From contig NZ_CP152050.1 of assembly GCF_038632915.1 (NCBI RefSeq), forward strand, positions 1,891,001 to 1,955,000: a stretch of 64,000 bases of DNA, given 5' to 3'. Both the position numbers and the translations under genes were made by a program. The stretch is from Paenisporosarcina sp. FSL H8-0542 (GTDB taxonomy: Bacteria; Bacillota; Bacilli; Bacillales_A; Planococcaceae). The notes beneath the pieces are model-generated. The model was given only the letters and a program-made list of their open reading frames with translations, was not told the origin of the DNA and did not search any database. Shown in pieces: positions 17,445 to 26,560 of the stretch; position 1 is the first letter of the stretch; each line of letters begins with the position of its first letter.

Positions 17445-18603
17445 CCAAACGAAAACTATAGATGATTTACTTCATTCACCTTTTGATATGCAACCTCAAA
17501 AGATGGCACAAGATCCTATTAACGAAAAGCTTCCAGTAAAGATTTTGGATCGATTGTCCGAAGAAGAAAAGCAAAAAGCATTGGCTCTTGCTACTCAAAT
17601 ACCTGCAGGAAATTATGAAGCCATTCTCACATATGGAGCGAATGCACAAACGGAATTGTCTTCGTTTTCTCACCAGATGCTGGATCATGTGCAAAAGAAA
17701 GATATCGGTCCTGTAGGCGATATTTTGAAAGATTTGATGGACAAGCTAGGGCAATTAAATCCTGAAGAATTATCTAACCAAAAAAAGTCTGGAATTAAAC
17801 GGTTATTCGGCAAAGTCTCCCGTTCTGTTCAAGAATTAATGACAAAATATCAAAAACTGAGCACTCAAATCGATCGAATCGGCATCCAACTCGAACACTC
17901 CAAACGTGGACTGATTGAAGATGTTCAAATGCTTGATAAATTGTATGACCAAAATAAAGCGTATTTTCAAGCATTGAATATTTATATTGCAGCGGCTGAA
18001 ATCAAACGGGATGAAATTCTAAATGAAACAATCCCTGCCCTGCGTCAAAAAGCGGAAGCCTCTTCTGACCAAATGGCATATCAAGAAGTCAATGATATGG
18101 CTCAATTTTTAGATCGTCTAGAAAAGCGCCTATATGATTTGCAACTTTCTCGTCAAATCACGATTCAAAGCGCTCCGCAGATCCGAATGATCCAACAAAC
18201 AAATCAGACGTTAGCTGAGAAAATTCAATCATCTGTTATGACGTCCATTCCATTATGGAAAAATCAGATTGCCATTGCTTTGACACTTAACCGTCAAATG
18301 AAGGCTGTAGAAGCTCAAAAACAAGTAACCAAAACAACAAATGATTTATTACTGAAAAACTCCGAAATGTTGAAAATCAACAGTATTGAAACCGCTAAAG
18401 AAAACGAACGCGGTATCGTAGAAATTGAGACGTTGAAACAAACGCAGGAAAACTTGCTGCAAACGATTGAAGAAACACTGCGTATTCAAGCTGATGGTCG
18501 TGTGAAACGTAAAGCGGCTGAAGTAGAAATTGCACGTATGGAAGAACAATTGAAACAGAGATTGTTAATCGTCCATCAAGAACAAGAAAACCGTCCTCGC
18601 TAA
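17419..18603 (+). CDS. telA: Toxic anion resistance protein, TelA/KlaA family (YceH-like)
   Basis: A 394-residue, almost wholly helical cytoplasmic protein with the TelA family core: IKRLFGKVSRSVQELMTKYQ, LEHSKRGLIEDVQMLDKLYDQNKAYF, and SAPQIRMIQQTNQTLAEKIQ followed by SIPLWKNQIAIALTLNRQ. Coiled-coil segments dominate. The family is linked to tellurite and antimicrobial tolerance and recurs near TerD, MoxR and VWA genes. Here it is translationally coupled to xpaC, and a MoxR/VWA pair faces it on the other strand. The biochemical activity is not known. Confidence 0.9.
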   Translation: MTQNPSTSNQTKTIDDLLHSPFDMQPQKMAQDPINEKLPVKILDRLSEEEKQKALALATQIPAGNYEAILTYGANAQTELSSFSHQMLDHVQKKDIGPVGDILKDLMDKLGQLNPEELSNQKKSGIKRLFGKVSRSVQELMTKYQKLSTQIDRIGIQLEHSKRGLIEDVQMLDKLYDQNKAYFQALNIYIAAAEIKRDEILNETIPALRQKAEASSDQMAYQEVNDMAQFLDRLEKRLYDLQLSRQITIQSAPQIRMIQQTNQTLAEKIQSSVMTSIPLWKNQIAIALTLNRQMKAVEAQKQVTKTTNDLLLKNSEMLKINSIETAKENERGIVEIETLKQTQENLLQTIEETLRIQADGRVKRKAAEVEIARMEEQLKQRLLIVHQEQENRPR

Positions 18604-18618
18604 TGAGGACGGTTTTTT
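18589..18618. terminator. Terminator between telA and the convergent VWA gene
   Basis: AACCGTCCTC / GAGGACGGTT with a short loop, followed by TTTTTTATT on the plus strand. The left arm lies inside the last codons of telA. Confidence 0.88.
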
Positions 18619-18624
18619 ATTGTG

Positions 18625-20517
18625 TCACTTTACTACGAGATATAACATTCGTCGTAACAGTCTTAATGTCTGTGTTGTGAACTCATCGACATTTCTGGCA
18701 GTTGCAGTTCTTGGCCCGAACATCATTTGAAATAATTGCATTTGTTCTTCCACAGGTTGCTCTGCACTTAAATACAAATGAAGCATATGAATCCCTTTTT
18801 TCTCGATTTCAATGACTGCTTCTGCTGTATCGATAATACCATTTGCGGCATATCCATAAGCCGAAGGTTCTCCATCGGAAAAAAGCAAAAGAAATTTATG
18901 CTTCTCAGAGCGTTTCTGAAGTCTTTCCGCCATCCAGCGAATAGCCAAGCCATCCCGATTATCTTCGTGCGCTTCAAGCGATAGAACTTCAGCTGCATGA
19001 TCCTTCAAACCGTCCTCCACTTGATGACAAAACAAAAATGTATTAGGTTGATTTAGTTCTGAGGCTTCATAAGCATCTTCATAGTAGGAAACTATATCAT
19101 GCCGAATACCTAAATCCCGCAATACATCATGAAATAAAAGTACGGCTTTTTTCGTATCTTCCATTTTATCAATCATTGAAGCTGAGCTATCTACCAATAG
19201 GCCAAAAACCGCATCCAAAGGTAACGATGGATTATTTTTTTTATAGAATGGTTTTGGACGCTGTTCAGTTAACAATGAGGTTAGGTTCGGCATTAACCTA
19301 CCTTTTGATAAATTTGTCCGTTTACTCTCTAGCTTTTGATCAATCCGTTTTCGCATTTCTTTTGTAAAAGCTTTCACAAACGGCTTTTGTTCTGCACGAA
19401 TGGTTGAAATTTTGCTTTTCATCGAAGAAACTTCTTGAAGATCTATTCTTTTTTCCTCAATTGTCACGAATTGATGCTCATCACCGAATCGCTTGCCTGA
19501 TTGTTTCGAGTATTTCTTTTCAGCACTACCATCTATTGTGGCATCTTGTTTCGATTTTTTATTGGAATTGGAAAAACCGACCCCTTCGCTTTGAATTTCA
19601 TTGGAATCTTCCCCTTCTTCAAATCGGCCATTGTCTGTCTTCCCTTTATTTCCTTTTGATAAATCAAATTCTAAATGCGGCCCAGCCTGTTTCTCACTTT
19701 CACGATGCCACGACCTGAACATTTCTTCAATGGATTCCTTTGCAGTTTGATTGTCCGAATTTTGCTGATCGATTTCATGCTGACCTTTGGTTTCAAAAGC
19801 AGGTTCCATTAAGTTTTCATGTAGTGTCATGAACGTATGAGTCAAGTCCTTAGTCGACTCTTCTTCCAAGACATAGAGAATCTCCAGACAGATTTTGCAG
19901 CAGTCAGCTGTTGATTTTGCATCGTAAATAAATTCCCATTTTGCAAGGACTCTTTGGTAGTAGTCAGGATAATCTCCCGTTAACGCTGTGGCTTGCGAAC
20001 CTTTACGAAGTGCTATATACAAATAATTAAATAGACTATCACTGATAAACCCTTTGTTGAAATTGACACTCATTTGCTGTTCATGGTAGGTCGTATAGAC
20101 ATCTTCCCTTACAGTAAATGCCTTGTCGGTACCGGGACGTTCTTGTCGGATCAAGTTGGAAAGTCTGAATTCTTCAGCACTCAAAGCGAGCTGCAAAGCA
20201 AATTCTTTTAGTGGAAAGTGCTCGACTTCTTTCTTGTACCGATCCCATGAAGGAAGATCAAAATGGCTCCAAAAACCAGCAGTCAGTAAATACAAATCGG
20301 ACAGTTGTCCATTCTGCACAATATCAGGTTCCCGATGTTGCCAAAAATAGCTCATTGAAATCGCGCCTTCTTTCGGACGAAATTCCATCAATTTACGAAC
20401 GGTCAATGTTAAATACGGTGCACGGCTTAATGCTCTCGCTAAATGTTCCAATTGAATCATTCGTCTTGCATTTACCGTTTCATTGTTAAATTGAATAAAT
20501 CGATTGACTGATGACAA
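18625..20517 (-). CDS. VWA-domain protein paired with a MoxR ATPase (YojO-like, CobT-like)
   Basis: A 630-residue soluble protein. The first ~230 residues are helical. A low-complexity acidic/charged linker (about 260-350: DNGRFEEGEDSNEIQSEG and similar) follows. The C-terminal VWA domain holds a MIDAS motif VFGLLVDSSASMIDKM (DxSxS, about 436-451) and LLLFSDGEPSAYGY (the distal Asp). TTG at 20517 is the start: GAGGG lies 7 nt upstream. It sits 10 bp after the MoxR gene and is surely co-transcribed. By analogy with MoxR/VWA pairs it should present targets to the AAA+ partner as a metal-dependent adaptor. Confidence 0.85.
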   Translation of the reverse strand: MSSVNRFIQFNNETVNARRMIQLEHLARALSRAPYLTLTVRKLMEFRPKEGAISMSYFWQHREPDIVQNGQLSDLYLLTAGFWSHFDLPSWDRYKKEVEHFPLKEFALQLALSAEEFRLSNLIRQERPGTDKAFTVREDVYTTYHEQQMSVNFNKGFISDSLFNYLYIALRKGSQATALTGDYPDYYQRVLAKWEFIYDAKSTADCCKICLEILYVLEEESTKDLTHTFMTLHENLMEPAFETKGQHEIDQQNSDNQTAKESIEEMFRSWHRESEKQAGPHLEFDLSKGNKGKTDNGRFEEGEDSNEIQSEGVGFSNSNKKSKQDATIDGSAEKKYSKQSGKRFGDEHQFVTIEEKRIDLQEVSSMKSKISTIRAEQKPFVKAFTKEMRKRIDQKLESKRTNLSKGRLMPNLTSLLTEQRPKPFYKKNNPSLPLDAVFGLLVDSSASMIDKMEDTKKAVLLFHDVLRDLGIRHDIVSYYEDAYEASELNQPNTFLFCHQVEDGLKDHAAEVLSLEAHEDNRDGLAIRWMAERLQKRSEKHKFLLLFSDGEPSAYGYAANGIIDTAEAVIEIEKKGIHMLHLYLSAEQPVEEQMQLFQMMFGPRTATARNVDEFTTQTLRLLRRMLYLVVK

Positions 20518-20527
20518 TTAATATCCC

Positions 20528-21397
20528 TCATTTCACCCAAGTATTCGCGAGTTCCATGACTAATTCTTTTTCACTATCATCATCTAACTTCTCCGCAATG
20601 GCATAACGGATTGCACGAAGTGGATCGATGTGTTGAGCAAGCTCTGTCGCATCAAGTAAACTGCGAATGGAAGCAGCTTCTTCACTTAATAAACCATTCT
20701 GAACTTGAATGAACATATCTTCAGAGAGATGAAGCATTGTTTTTATCAGGTTATGTGATGCTAGAGGATATTCACGAACGAATAATTCTCGAAGGGGTTC
20801 ACCGGTTAAATATGGGATGGCAAAAGAAATAAAACGATTTTTCAATGCTTCATTTAAAGGTGAAGTTCCGATATATCCCTCATTTATTGCGGCTATTACG
20901 GTAAAGTCTTTGTGTGCTTTCAACACTTCACCAGTATAAGGATTTGTCAGCATACGTCGGTGATCAAGGACACTATGCAGAATTGGCAAAGTTTCAGGTT
21001 TCGCCATATTAATTTCATCTATATATAAAATATGTCCATATCTCATCGCCTGAATTACGGGACCTTCTACAAAATCAATATTAGTTTGTCCATTAGCCTG
21101 CACCAACGTTTTAAAGCCAAGAAGTGCTTCTGCATCCAAGTCAACAGAACAGTTGATACTGTGCATCGGTTGAGCGAAATACGATGAAATTGACTCAGCT
21201 AATTTCGTTTTCCCAGATCCTGAAGGTCCTTTCAGTAAAACGTTTTTTTGTAGTACAACACTCAGTAAAAGATCCTCCCATAAATGCGGTAAAGGTGACA
21301 TATATCCTCCTTGACCGATCAATGTTGAATGATCTTCTGAATGTGTTCTCTGCTTCCGAGAAGTTTGTGATTGTAAAATCAGTGATTGTGCATCCAA
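20528..21397 (-). CDS. MoxR-type AAA+ ATPase (YojN-like)
   Basis: A 289-residue AAA+ chaperone of the MoxR/CobS group. Walker A is LLKGPSGSGKTKLAES (about 53-68), Walker B HILYIDEINMAKPETL (about 119-134), sensor 1 FTVIAAINEGYIGTSPLNEAL (split: AAINEGY, SPLNEALKNRF with the arginine finger). The start is TTG at 21397 with AGGAGG 8 nt ahead; the ATG four bases away is in another frame and stops after four codons. Operon with the downstream VWA gene, convergent with xpaC-telA. The pair matches B. subtilis yojN-yojO by recall. Confidence 0.88.
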   Translation of the reverse strand: MDAQSLILQSQTSRKQRTHSEDHSTLIGQGGYMSPLPHLWEDLLLSVVLQKNVLLKGPSGSGKTKLAESISSYFAQPMHSINCSVDLDAEALLGFKTLVQANGQTNIDFVEGPVIQAMRYGHILYIDEINMAKPETLPILHSVLDHRRMLTNPYTGEVLKAHKDFTVIAAINEGYIGTSPLNEALKNRFISFAIPYLTGEPLRELFVREYPLASHNLIKTMLHLSEDMFIQVQNGLLSEEAASIRSLLDATELAQHIDPLRAIRYAIAEKLDDDSEKELVMELANTWVK

Positions 21398-21445
21398 TTA
21401 TTATTCCTCCTAAAGAAAAGCGTACGGCTCCCCTCTTCATAAACT

Positions 21446-21497
21446 AAGCTCTGTCCTACTTTTTCTATTGGTTATCGTACATTTGCGGTAGCCGCAT
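21446..21497 (-). repeat. Family B intergenic repeat, copy 4
   Basis: Core ATCGTACATTTGCG (21474-21487) with the AGCTCTG end on the left and GCCGCATG on the right, upstream of the MoxR gene. Confidence 0.68.
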
Positions 21498-21643
21498 GTT
21501 CCTCAGTGGCCCAAATGAATTGTTGTTGCGTGGTGTTTTTAACCTTCGTTCCTTTGCATGCTAGGCGCAAATGCACTCATATTATTGTTATTTATTATGA
21601 ACATTGTTTTACAGATGTTTAATGTCATTAACATAATGGGAAT

Positions 21644-21740
21644 AAGCGCCACTCCTGCGGAAAAACGGGCATGCGAGACCCCACAGTGAGGCACGAGTGA
21701 GGAGGCTCGTCAGTTCGTCCGCGGAAAGGGCGCAGATTCC
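21644..21740 (+). repeat. Family A intergenic repeat, complete copy
   Basis: About 97 bp bounded by inverted GCGCC / GGCGC ends, with CTCCTGCGG ... GAGACCCCACAGTGAG ... GAGGAGGCTCGTC ... TCCGCGGAAAGG. This architecture is the widespread Bacillales intergenic hairpin repeat. The interval 21398-21812 otherwise holds only the family B copy and the DUF6501 terminator. Confidence 0.78.
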
Positions 21741-21791
21741 GAATTTTTTATATAAATCAATTGAAAAAGTTAGCATAGCTAAAAACAAAAA

Positions 21792-21814
21792 AACCGATGA
21801 AAGACTCATCGGTT
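21792..21814 (-). terminator. Terminator of the DUF6501 gene
   Basis: Minus-strand AACCGATGA / TCATCGGTT hairpin with a 5-nt loop followed by TTTTTTGTTTTT; it overlaps the last codons and stop. Confidence 0.82.
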
Positions 21815-22010
21815 ATTCAAAATATTCTTTATAAAAGCCACCGATGTGACCACTATTATCTACAACGAAAATGAACTCTTCTGTTTCATTTTTTACTTCA
21901 TATGATTTTCCGACAGTCAGTACATTCGATACAGAGAATTTTGCTGCGTTTGTATGAACGCAAGTGACTGTTTTAAGTGTAGGTGTCTCTTTCCAAACAT
22001 TATGTAACAT
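21813..22010 (-). CDS. Small conserved protein, DUF6501-like
   Basis: A 65-residue protein: HNVWKETPTLKTVTCVHTNA, then VLTVGKSYEVKNETEEFIF, ending VDNSGHIGGFYKEYFE. It looks like a small SH3-like beta barrel; the sequence matches the Bacillales family I recall as DUF6501, of unknown function. GAGG precedes the ATG. Single-gene transcript with its own terminator. Confidence 0.72.
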   Translation of the reverse strand: MLHNVWKETPTLKTVTCVHTNAAKFSVSNVLTVGKSYEVKNETEEFIFVVDNSGHIGGFYKEYFE

Positions 22011-22197
22011 AATTCATCTCCTCAATTCTTACTCTCTCTAGTATAAGCATGCACTTAAAGATTATCAACAATCCATCATTCATAATTCGTTCAGTAGCTG
22101 TGAAAAGAATTGGCCAGGTAGACAGAATCGCTTTCCAGGTTGCACAAAATCATATATATGATTGAATCTCCTCCAGTTTGCACAAATCGAATCAAAA

Positions 22198-22229
22198 AAG
22201 CAGCTTCGCATAAGTATGCGAAGCTGCTT
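22198..22229 (-). terminator. Terminator of the odhAB operon
   Basis: A 14-bp perfect stem AAGCAGCTTCGCAT / ATGCGAAGCTGCTT with AAGT loop, followed on the minus strand by TTTTGATTCG; 8 bp past the odhB stop. Confidence 0.85.
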
Positions 22230-22237
22230 CCTATTTC

Positions 22238-23494
22238 TTAAGACTCCAACAACAAGTCTTCTGGGTTTTCGATTAATTCTTTAACAGTTTTAAGGAATCC
22301 AACTGAGTCTTTTCCATCGATTACACGGTGGTCATAAGATAGAGCCACGTACATCATCGGACGGATTTGAACTTCGTCACCGATAGCTACTGGGCGTTTT
22401 TGGATTGTATGCATTCCAAGAATACCTACTTGAGTACCGTTCAAAATTGGCGTAGACATTAGAGAACCGAATACTCCACCATTTGTGATAGTGAATGATC
22501 CACCTGTCATATCAGAAATTTGAAGCTTCTTGTCACGAGCTTTTTTAGCTAACTCGCCGATTGTCGCTTCGATTTCCGCGAAGTTTTTACGGTCTGTATC
22601 GCGAACGATTGGCACAACTAATCCTTCTTCAGTTGATACCGCAATACCTACATCATAGAACTGTTTCAATAGGATTTCGTCCCCATCAAGCTCTGCGTTG
22701 ACATACGGGTATTTCTTAAGCGCAGAAGTAACAGCTTTCGTGAAGAATGACATGAATCCTAAACGGACATCATGATCTTCAAAGAATTTATCTTTCTTGC
22801 GAGAACGTAAAGCCATAACATTTGTCATATCGATTTCGTTGAAAGTAGTTAACATAGCAGTTGATTGCTTAACTTCCAACAAACGGTTAGCGATTGTTTG
22901 ACGGCGACGAGACATTTTCTCGCGTTTCACACGGCTATCGTCTGCTTTTGGTGCAGCAGCTGCTTTTGGAGCCGCTGGTGCTGCTGGTGCTTGTTTAGGA
23001 GCATTTGAGTGTGCTTCCACATCTTGTACGCGAACGCGACCCATTGGATCTACAGTTGAAACTGCTTGTAAATCAATTCCTTTTTCACGAGCAAGTTTAC
23101 GTGCAGCTGGACTTGCAATTGTGCGGTCTGTTGAAGAAGATTCTTCTTTAGCAACTGGTGCCGCTTGTTGTTTAGGAGCTGCTTCAACATCTTTTACTGG
23201 TGCGTCAGCTTCTGCAGGATCAGCTTCAACCGGGCTCTTAGTCGTGCTACCAGAACCTGAACCTTCACCAACAACAGCAATCACTTGGCCAACTTCGACT
23301 GTATCGCCTTCAGCAAAAAGTAGTTCTTGGACTACTCCTGCTTCTTCTGAAATGACTTCAACGTTTACTTTATCTGTTTCAAGCTCAACGATGAATTCAC
23401 CTTTTTCAACTGTATCGCCTGGTTGTTTCAACCATTGTGCGATTGTTCCTTCTGTAATTGACTCTGCTAATTCGGGTACTTTAATTTCTGCCAC
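22238..23494 (-). CDS. odhB: Dihydrolipoyllysine succinyltransferase, E2 of 2-oxoglutarate dehydrogenase
   Basis: Core of the TCA-cycle 2-oxoglutarate dehydrogenase complex. The lipoyl domain (1-80) holds the lipoyl Lys in [11 protein letters not shown] (about 42). An Ala/Pro/Glu-rich linker follows. The peripheral subunit-binding domain is [17 protein letters not shown] (about 127). A second Ala/Pro linker leads to the catalytic domain, with the active-site HxxxD in [16 protein letters not shown] (about 388). The start is GTG at 23494 with GGAGG 9 nt ahead. It follows odhA by 28 bp, so the two are co-transcribed. E3 (lpd) is not in the window. Confidence 0.96.
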   Translation of the reverse strand: MAEIKVPELAESITEGTIAQWLKQPGDTVEKGEFIVELETDKVNVEVISEEAGVVQELLFAEGDTVEVGQVIAVVGEGSGSGSTTKSPVEADPAEADAPVKDVEAAPKQQAAPVAKEESSSTDRTIASPAARKLAREKGIDLQAVSTVDPMGRVRVQDVEAHSNAPKQAPAAPAAPKAAAAPKADDSRVKREKMSRRRQTIANRLLEVKQSTAMLTTFNEIDMTNVMALRSRKKDKFFEDHDVRLGFMSFFTKAVTSALKKYPYVNAELDGDEILLKQFYDVGIAVSTEEGLVVPIVRDTDRKNFAEIEATIGELAKKARDKKLQISDMTGGSFTITNGGVFGSLMSTPILNGTQVGILGMHTIQKRPVAIGDEVQIRPMMYVALSYDHRVIDGKDSVGFLKTVKELIENPEDLLLES

Positions 23495-23522
23495 TATATA
23501 TTCCTCCTCTAATCAATACGTT

Positions 23523-26330
23523 CTAAAGTGAAACCGCTTCTTCAATAATGCGGGATTGTTCTGTTTTATGTGTTTCACCATCGCCCTCAGCTGGACTTGA
23601 ACGTTTAACACGTCCAATATATCTAACACTCTTCGTTCCAGCTAAATCACGTAAGTATGGATCTGCAAATGTCCAAGAGCCCATGTTTTGTGGTTCTTCT
23701 TGTACCCAAGCGATTTCTTTCGCATTTGGATAACGTTCAACAATTGCTTGAATTTTTTCAGAAGGGAATGGATATAATTGTTCAACTTTAATCAAGTGAA
23801 GATGGTCGAAATCCTTGCCATCTTTTACTTTATCAGCTAAATCAATCGCCATTTTCCCACTTGCCAATAAAATTCTTTCCACTTTATCTGTTTGCTCACC
23901 AAGACCTCGTTGTTCCAGAACAGTGTCAAACTGGCCAGTTGTAAGGTCTGCTACTTCAGCACCCACAAGTGGATGACGAAGCAATGATTTAGGCGAAACA
24001 ATAATTAAAGGTCTCATCGTTTCTTCTCCAAGCATTTTCGCTTGTCGACGTAAAATATGGAAATAGTTCGCAGCACTTGATAGATTTGCAATTGTCCAGT
24101 TATTTTCTCCGGCCATTTGTAAATAACGCTCTAAACGAGCACTTGAATGCTCTGGGCCTTGACCTTCATACGCATGTGGAAGTAACATGACCAATCCGGA
24201 TTTTTGACCCCATTTTGAACGGCTAGCAGAGATAAATTGATCAAACATAACTTGCGCCATGTTTGCGAAATCCCCGTATTGTGCTTCCCAAATGACTAAT
24301 GCTTTTTCGTTTTCTAAGTTATATCCAAATTCATAACCGACAACCGCTGCTTCAGTCAATGGACTGTTGTATACCACAAATGATGCTTTTGCATCTGAAA
24401 TATGGTGTAAAGGAACAAGTTCTGCTCCAGTTTTTTCATCGTGTAAAACAAGATGTCTGTGTGCAAAAGTTCCACGCTGAGCATCTTGACCAGTCAATCG
24501 AATCGGATTACCTTCTTGGATAATCGAACCAAATGCTAATGTTTCTGCATGCGCCCAATCGATTTTTCCTTTTCCTTTAAAAGGTTCTTCACGACGTTTA
24601 AGAATTTTTTCAAGTTTCTTAAATGCCGAGAATTCTGAAGGCCATGATAATAATTCAGCATTCATTTTTACAAGTGTTTCTTCTTTCACACCTGTAGGAA
24701 CTTCCGGATATCCATTCAATACAACTTCAGGGATGACAATATCCTGATGTACTGCTTCAGGCACTTCTCTTACACGATCATAAGCAGCTTGCATTGTTTT
24801 TTGAACGTCAGTAGCAAGTTTTTTCACATCTGTATCTGCCACAACTTTATCAGCAACCAATTGCTTGCCGTATAGTTCACGTACAGTTGGATGTTTGTGA
24901 ATAGCATGATACATTGTTGGGTTTGTTACCAACGGCTCATCCATTTCATTGTGACCGAAACGACGGTAACCGATTAAATCGATTAGGATGTCTTTACCGA
25001 ACTGTTCACGATATTCAAATGCCAGACGTGCGACTGCAATTACTGCTTCAACATCGTCAGCATTAACATGGACAACCGGTACTTCATATCCCTTGGCAGG
25101 GTCAGAAGAATAATGAGTTGAACGTGAATCGTAATATTCTGTTGTGAAACCAATCATGTTGTTGGCAATGATATGAATTGATCCACCAGTTTGGAATCCA
25201 CGAATACGGCTATAGTTTAACGTTTCCGTTACGATACCTTGACCTGGGAATGCTGCATCTCCATGAATCAACACGGAATAAGCTGCTTTTGGATTTTGAA
25301 CAGGTACACCTGTTTTTGTCGTTTTTTCTTGCGCTGCGCGAGTTTGTCCAGTAACGATTGGACTAACTACTTCCAAGTGAGAAGGATTATAAGCAAGTTT
25401 TACTTTTAGACCAGATTTAGCAGTATGCGTTGCACCCATGTGGTATTTCACGTCGCCAAACCAGCCAGTCGTAATTTTCAATGAATCATCTTTTGGCAAG
25501 AACGATTCATTTGGAACATGTGCAAAATCTGCAAACATCATGTCGTATGGCTTGTTAATAATGTGTGTTAAGACATTTAAGCGTCCACGGTGAGCCATAC
25601 CGATTAGAATTTGTTCCGTTTGATATTTTTCGGATTGTCGAACTAATTCATCAAGCAAGACGACTAAGGTATCCAACCCTTCAATCGAGAATCGTTTAGC
25701 ACCGACAAAAGTACGATGGATGAATTTTTCAAATCCTTCAATTTCCGAAAGACGTTTAAGCAACGCTTGACGTTCTTCAGTCGATAAAGTTAATTTCATA
25801 GAAGAAGATTCGATTTTTGATTGAATCCACTGACGTTCTTGTGGATTGATAATATGAGCGAATTCATAAGCAATCTTATCCGTATAGAAAGATTTCAAAT
25901 GCTCAATTACTTGCAAGCCATTTTGAATATCTTTTGGAGCATTTTTCATTAATAAAGAAGCTGGAATCTCGATAAGATCAGCATCTGTCAATCCATATGA
26001 AGAAGGATCCAATCTTGTTGAATCTTTTGGTCGATCATTTAACGGATAAATATCCGCAGCTAAATGACCATGTGCGCGAATAGCGTCAGCTAATTGTACA
26101 GCTGCCAATACTTTGCCTACATGGTTCGGATCAACTTGCCCAGCTGCAGAGAAATCGACAAGATTTTCATCTGTAGATGGAGCCCCATACTGTTTAAAAA
26201 GTTCACCTAGTTCTGCGTCAACAGATTCTGGTGATTGCATGAACGTATCGTACATTTCCAATACATAACCTAAATTCGGACCAGAAAGTTTAGTCCATGG
26301 TGACCCGTTCGGTGACCCGTTTTTTGACAT
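23523..26330 (-). CDS. odhA: 2-oxoglutarate dehydrogenase E1 component
   Basis: Thiamine-diphosphate decarboxylase of the TCA cycle, 935 residues, near the family's usual length. Seen: the N-terminal E2-contact helix (GYVLEMYDTFMQSPESVD), GMAHRGRLNVLTHIINKP (about 244), the TPP/Mg site LIHGDAAFPGQGIVTET (about 352), GFTTEYYDSRSTHYSSDPA and GYRRFGHNEMDEP (about 455), and the C-terminal QEEPQNMGSWTF (about 883). The N-terminus has a short duplicated GSPNGSP stretch. GGAGGG precedes the ATG. First gene of the odhAB operon. Confidence 0.97.
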   Translation of the reverse strand: MSKNGSPNGSPWTKLSGPNLGYVLEMYDTFMQSPESVDAELGELFKQYGAPSTDENLVDFSAAGQVDPNHVGKVLAAVQLADAIRAHGHLAADIYPLNDRPKDSTRLDPSSYGLTDADLIEIPASLLMKNAPKDIQNGLQVIEHLKSFYTDKIAYEFAHIINPQERQWIQSKIESSSMKLTLSTEERQALLKRLSEIEGFEKFIHRTFVGAKRFSIEGLDTLVVLLDELVRQSEKYQTEQILIGMAHRGRLNVLTHIINKPYDMMFADFAHVPNESFLPKDDSLKITTGWFGDVKYHMGATHTAKSGLKVKLAYNPSHLEVVSPIVTGQTRAAQEKTTKTGVPVQNPKAAYSVLIHGDAAFPGQGIVTETLNYSRIRGFQTGGSIHIIANNMIGFTTEYYDSRSTHYSSDPAKGYEVPVVHVNADDVEAVIAVARLAFEYREQFGKDILIDLIGYRRFGHNEMDEPLVTNPTMYHAIHKHPTVRELYGKQLVADKVVADTDVKKLATDVQKTMQAAYDRVREVPEAVHQDIVIPEVVLNGYPEVPTGVKEETLVKMNAELLSWPSEFSAFKKLEKILKRREEPFKGKGKIDWAHAETLAFGSIIQEGNPIRLTGQDAQRGTFAHRHLVLHDEKTGAELVPLHHISDAKASFVVYNSPLTEAAVVGYEFGYNLENEKALVIWEAQYGDFANMAQVMFDQFISASRSKWGQKSGLVMLLPHAYEGQGPEHSSARLERYLQMAGENNWTIANLSSAANYFHILRRQAKMLGEETMRPLIIVSPKSLLRHPLVGAEVADLTTGQFDTVLEQRGLGEQTDKVERILLASGKMAIDLADKVKDGKDFDHLHLIKVEQLYPFPSEKIQAIVERYPNAKEIAWVQEEPQNMGSWTFADPYLRDLAGTKSVRYIGRVKRSSPAEGDGETHKTEQSRIIEEAVSL

Positions 26331-26391
26331 TTAGAAAACCCTCCAACTTTTGCCAAGCGGCATTTCCTATTTCTATTTAATAATCTACATT

Positions 26392-26419
26392 ATTTTATCA
26401 CGTTAGTTCTTGATATCAA
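26392..26419 (-). promoter_or_regulatory. Sigma-A promoter of odhAB
   Basis: Minus strand TTGATA (26419-26414), 16-bp spacer, TAAAAT (26397-26392), 62 bp before the odhA ATG. The rest of 26331-26560 shows no gene. Confidence 0.55.
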
Positions 26420-26560
26420 AGGAATCGAACGCAATGCAAATGGCAGAACATTTTTTCCATTTCAATCTTACTACTCTCATAGGAAAATACAATGCTTTTT
26501 AGTAAATTAAGCAAACTTTTTCGTTAAGTCGAAATAACCCGTCATTTAGACAAGGATTCA

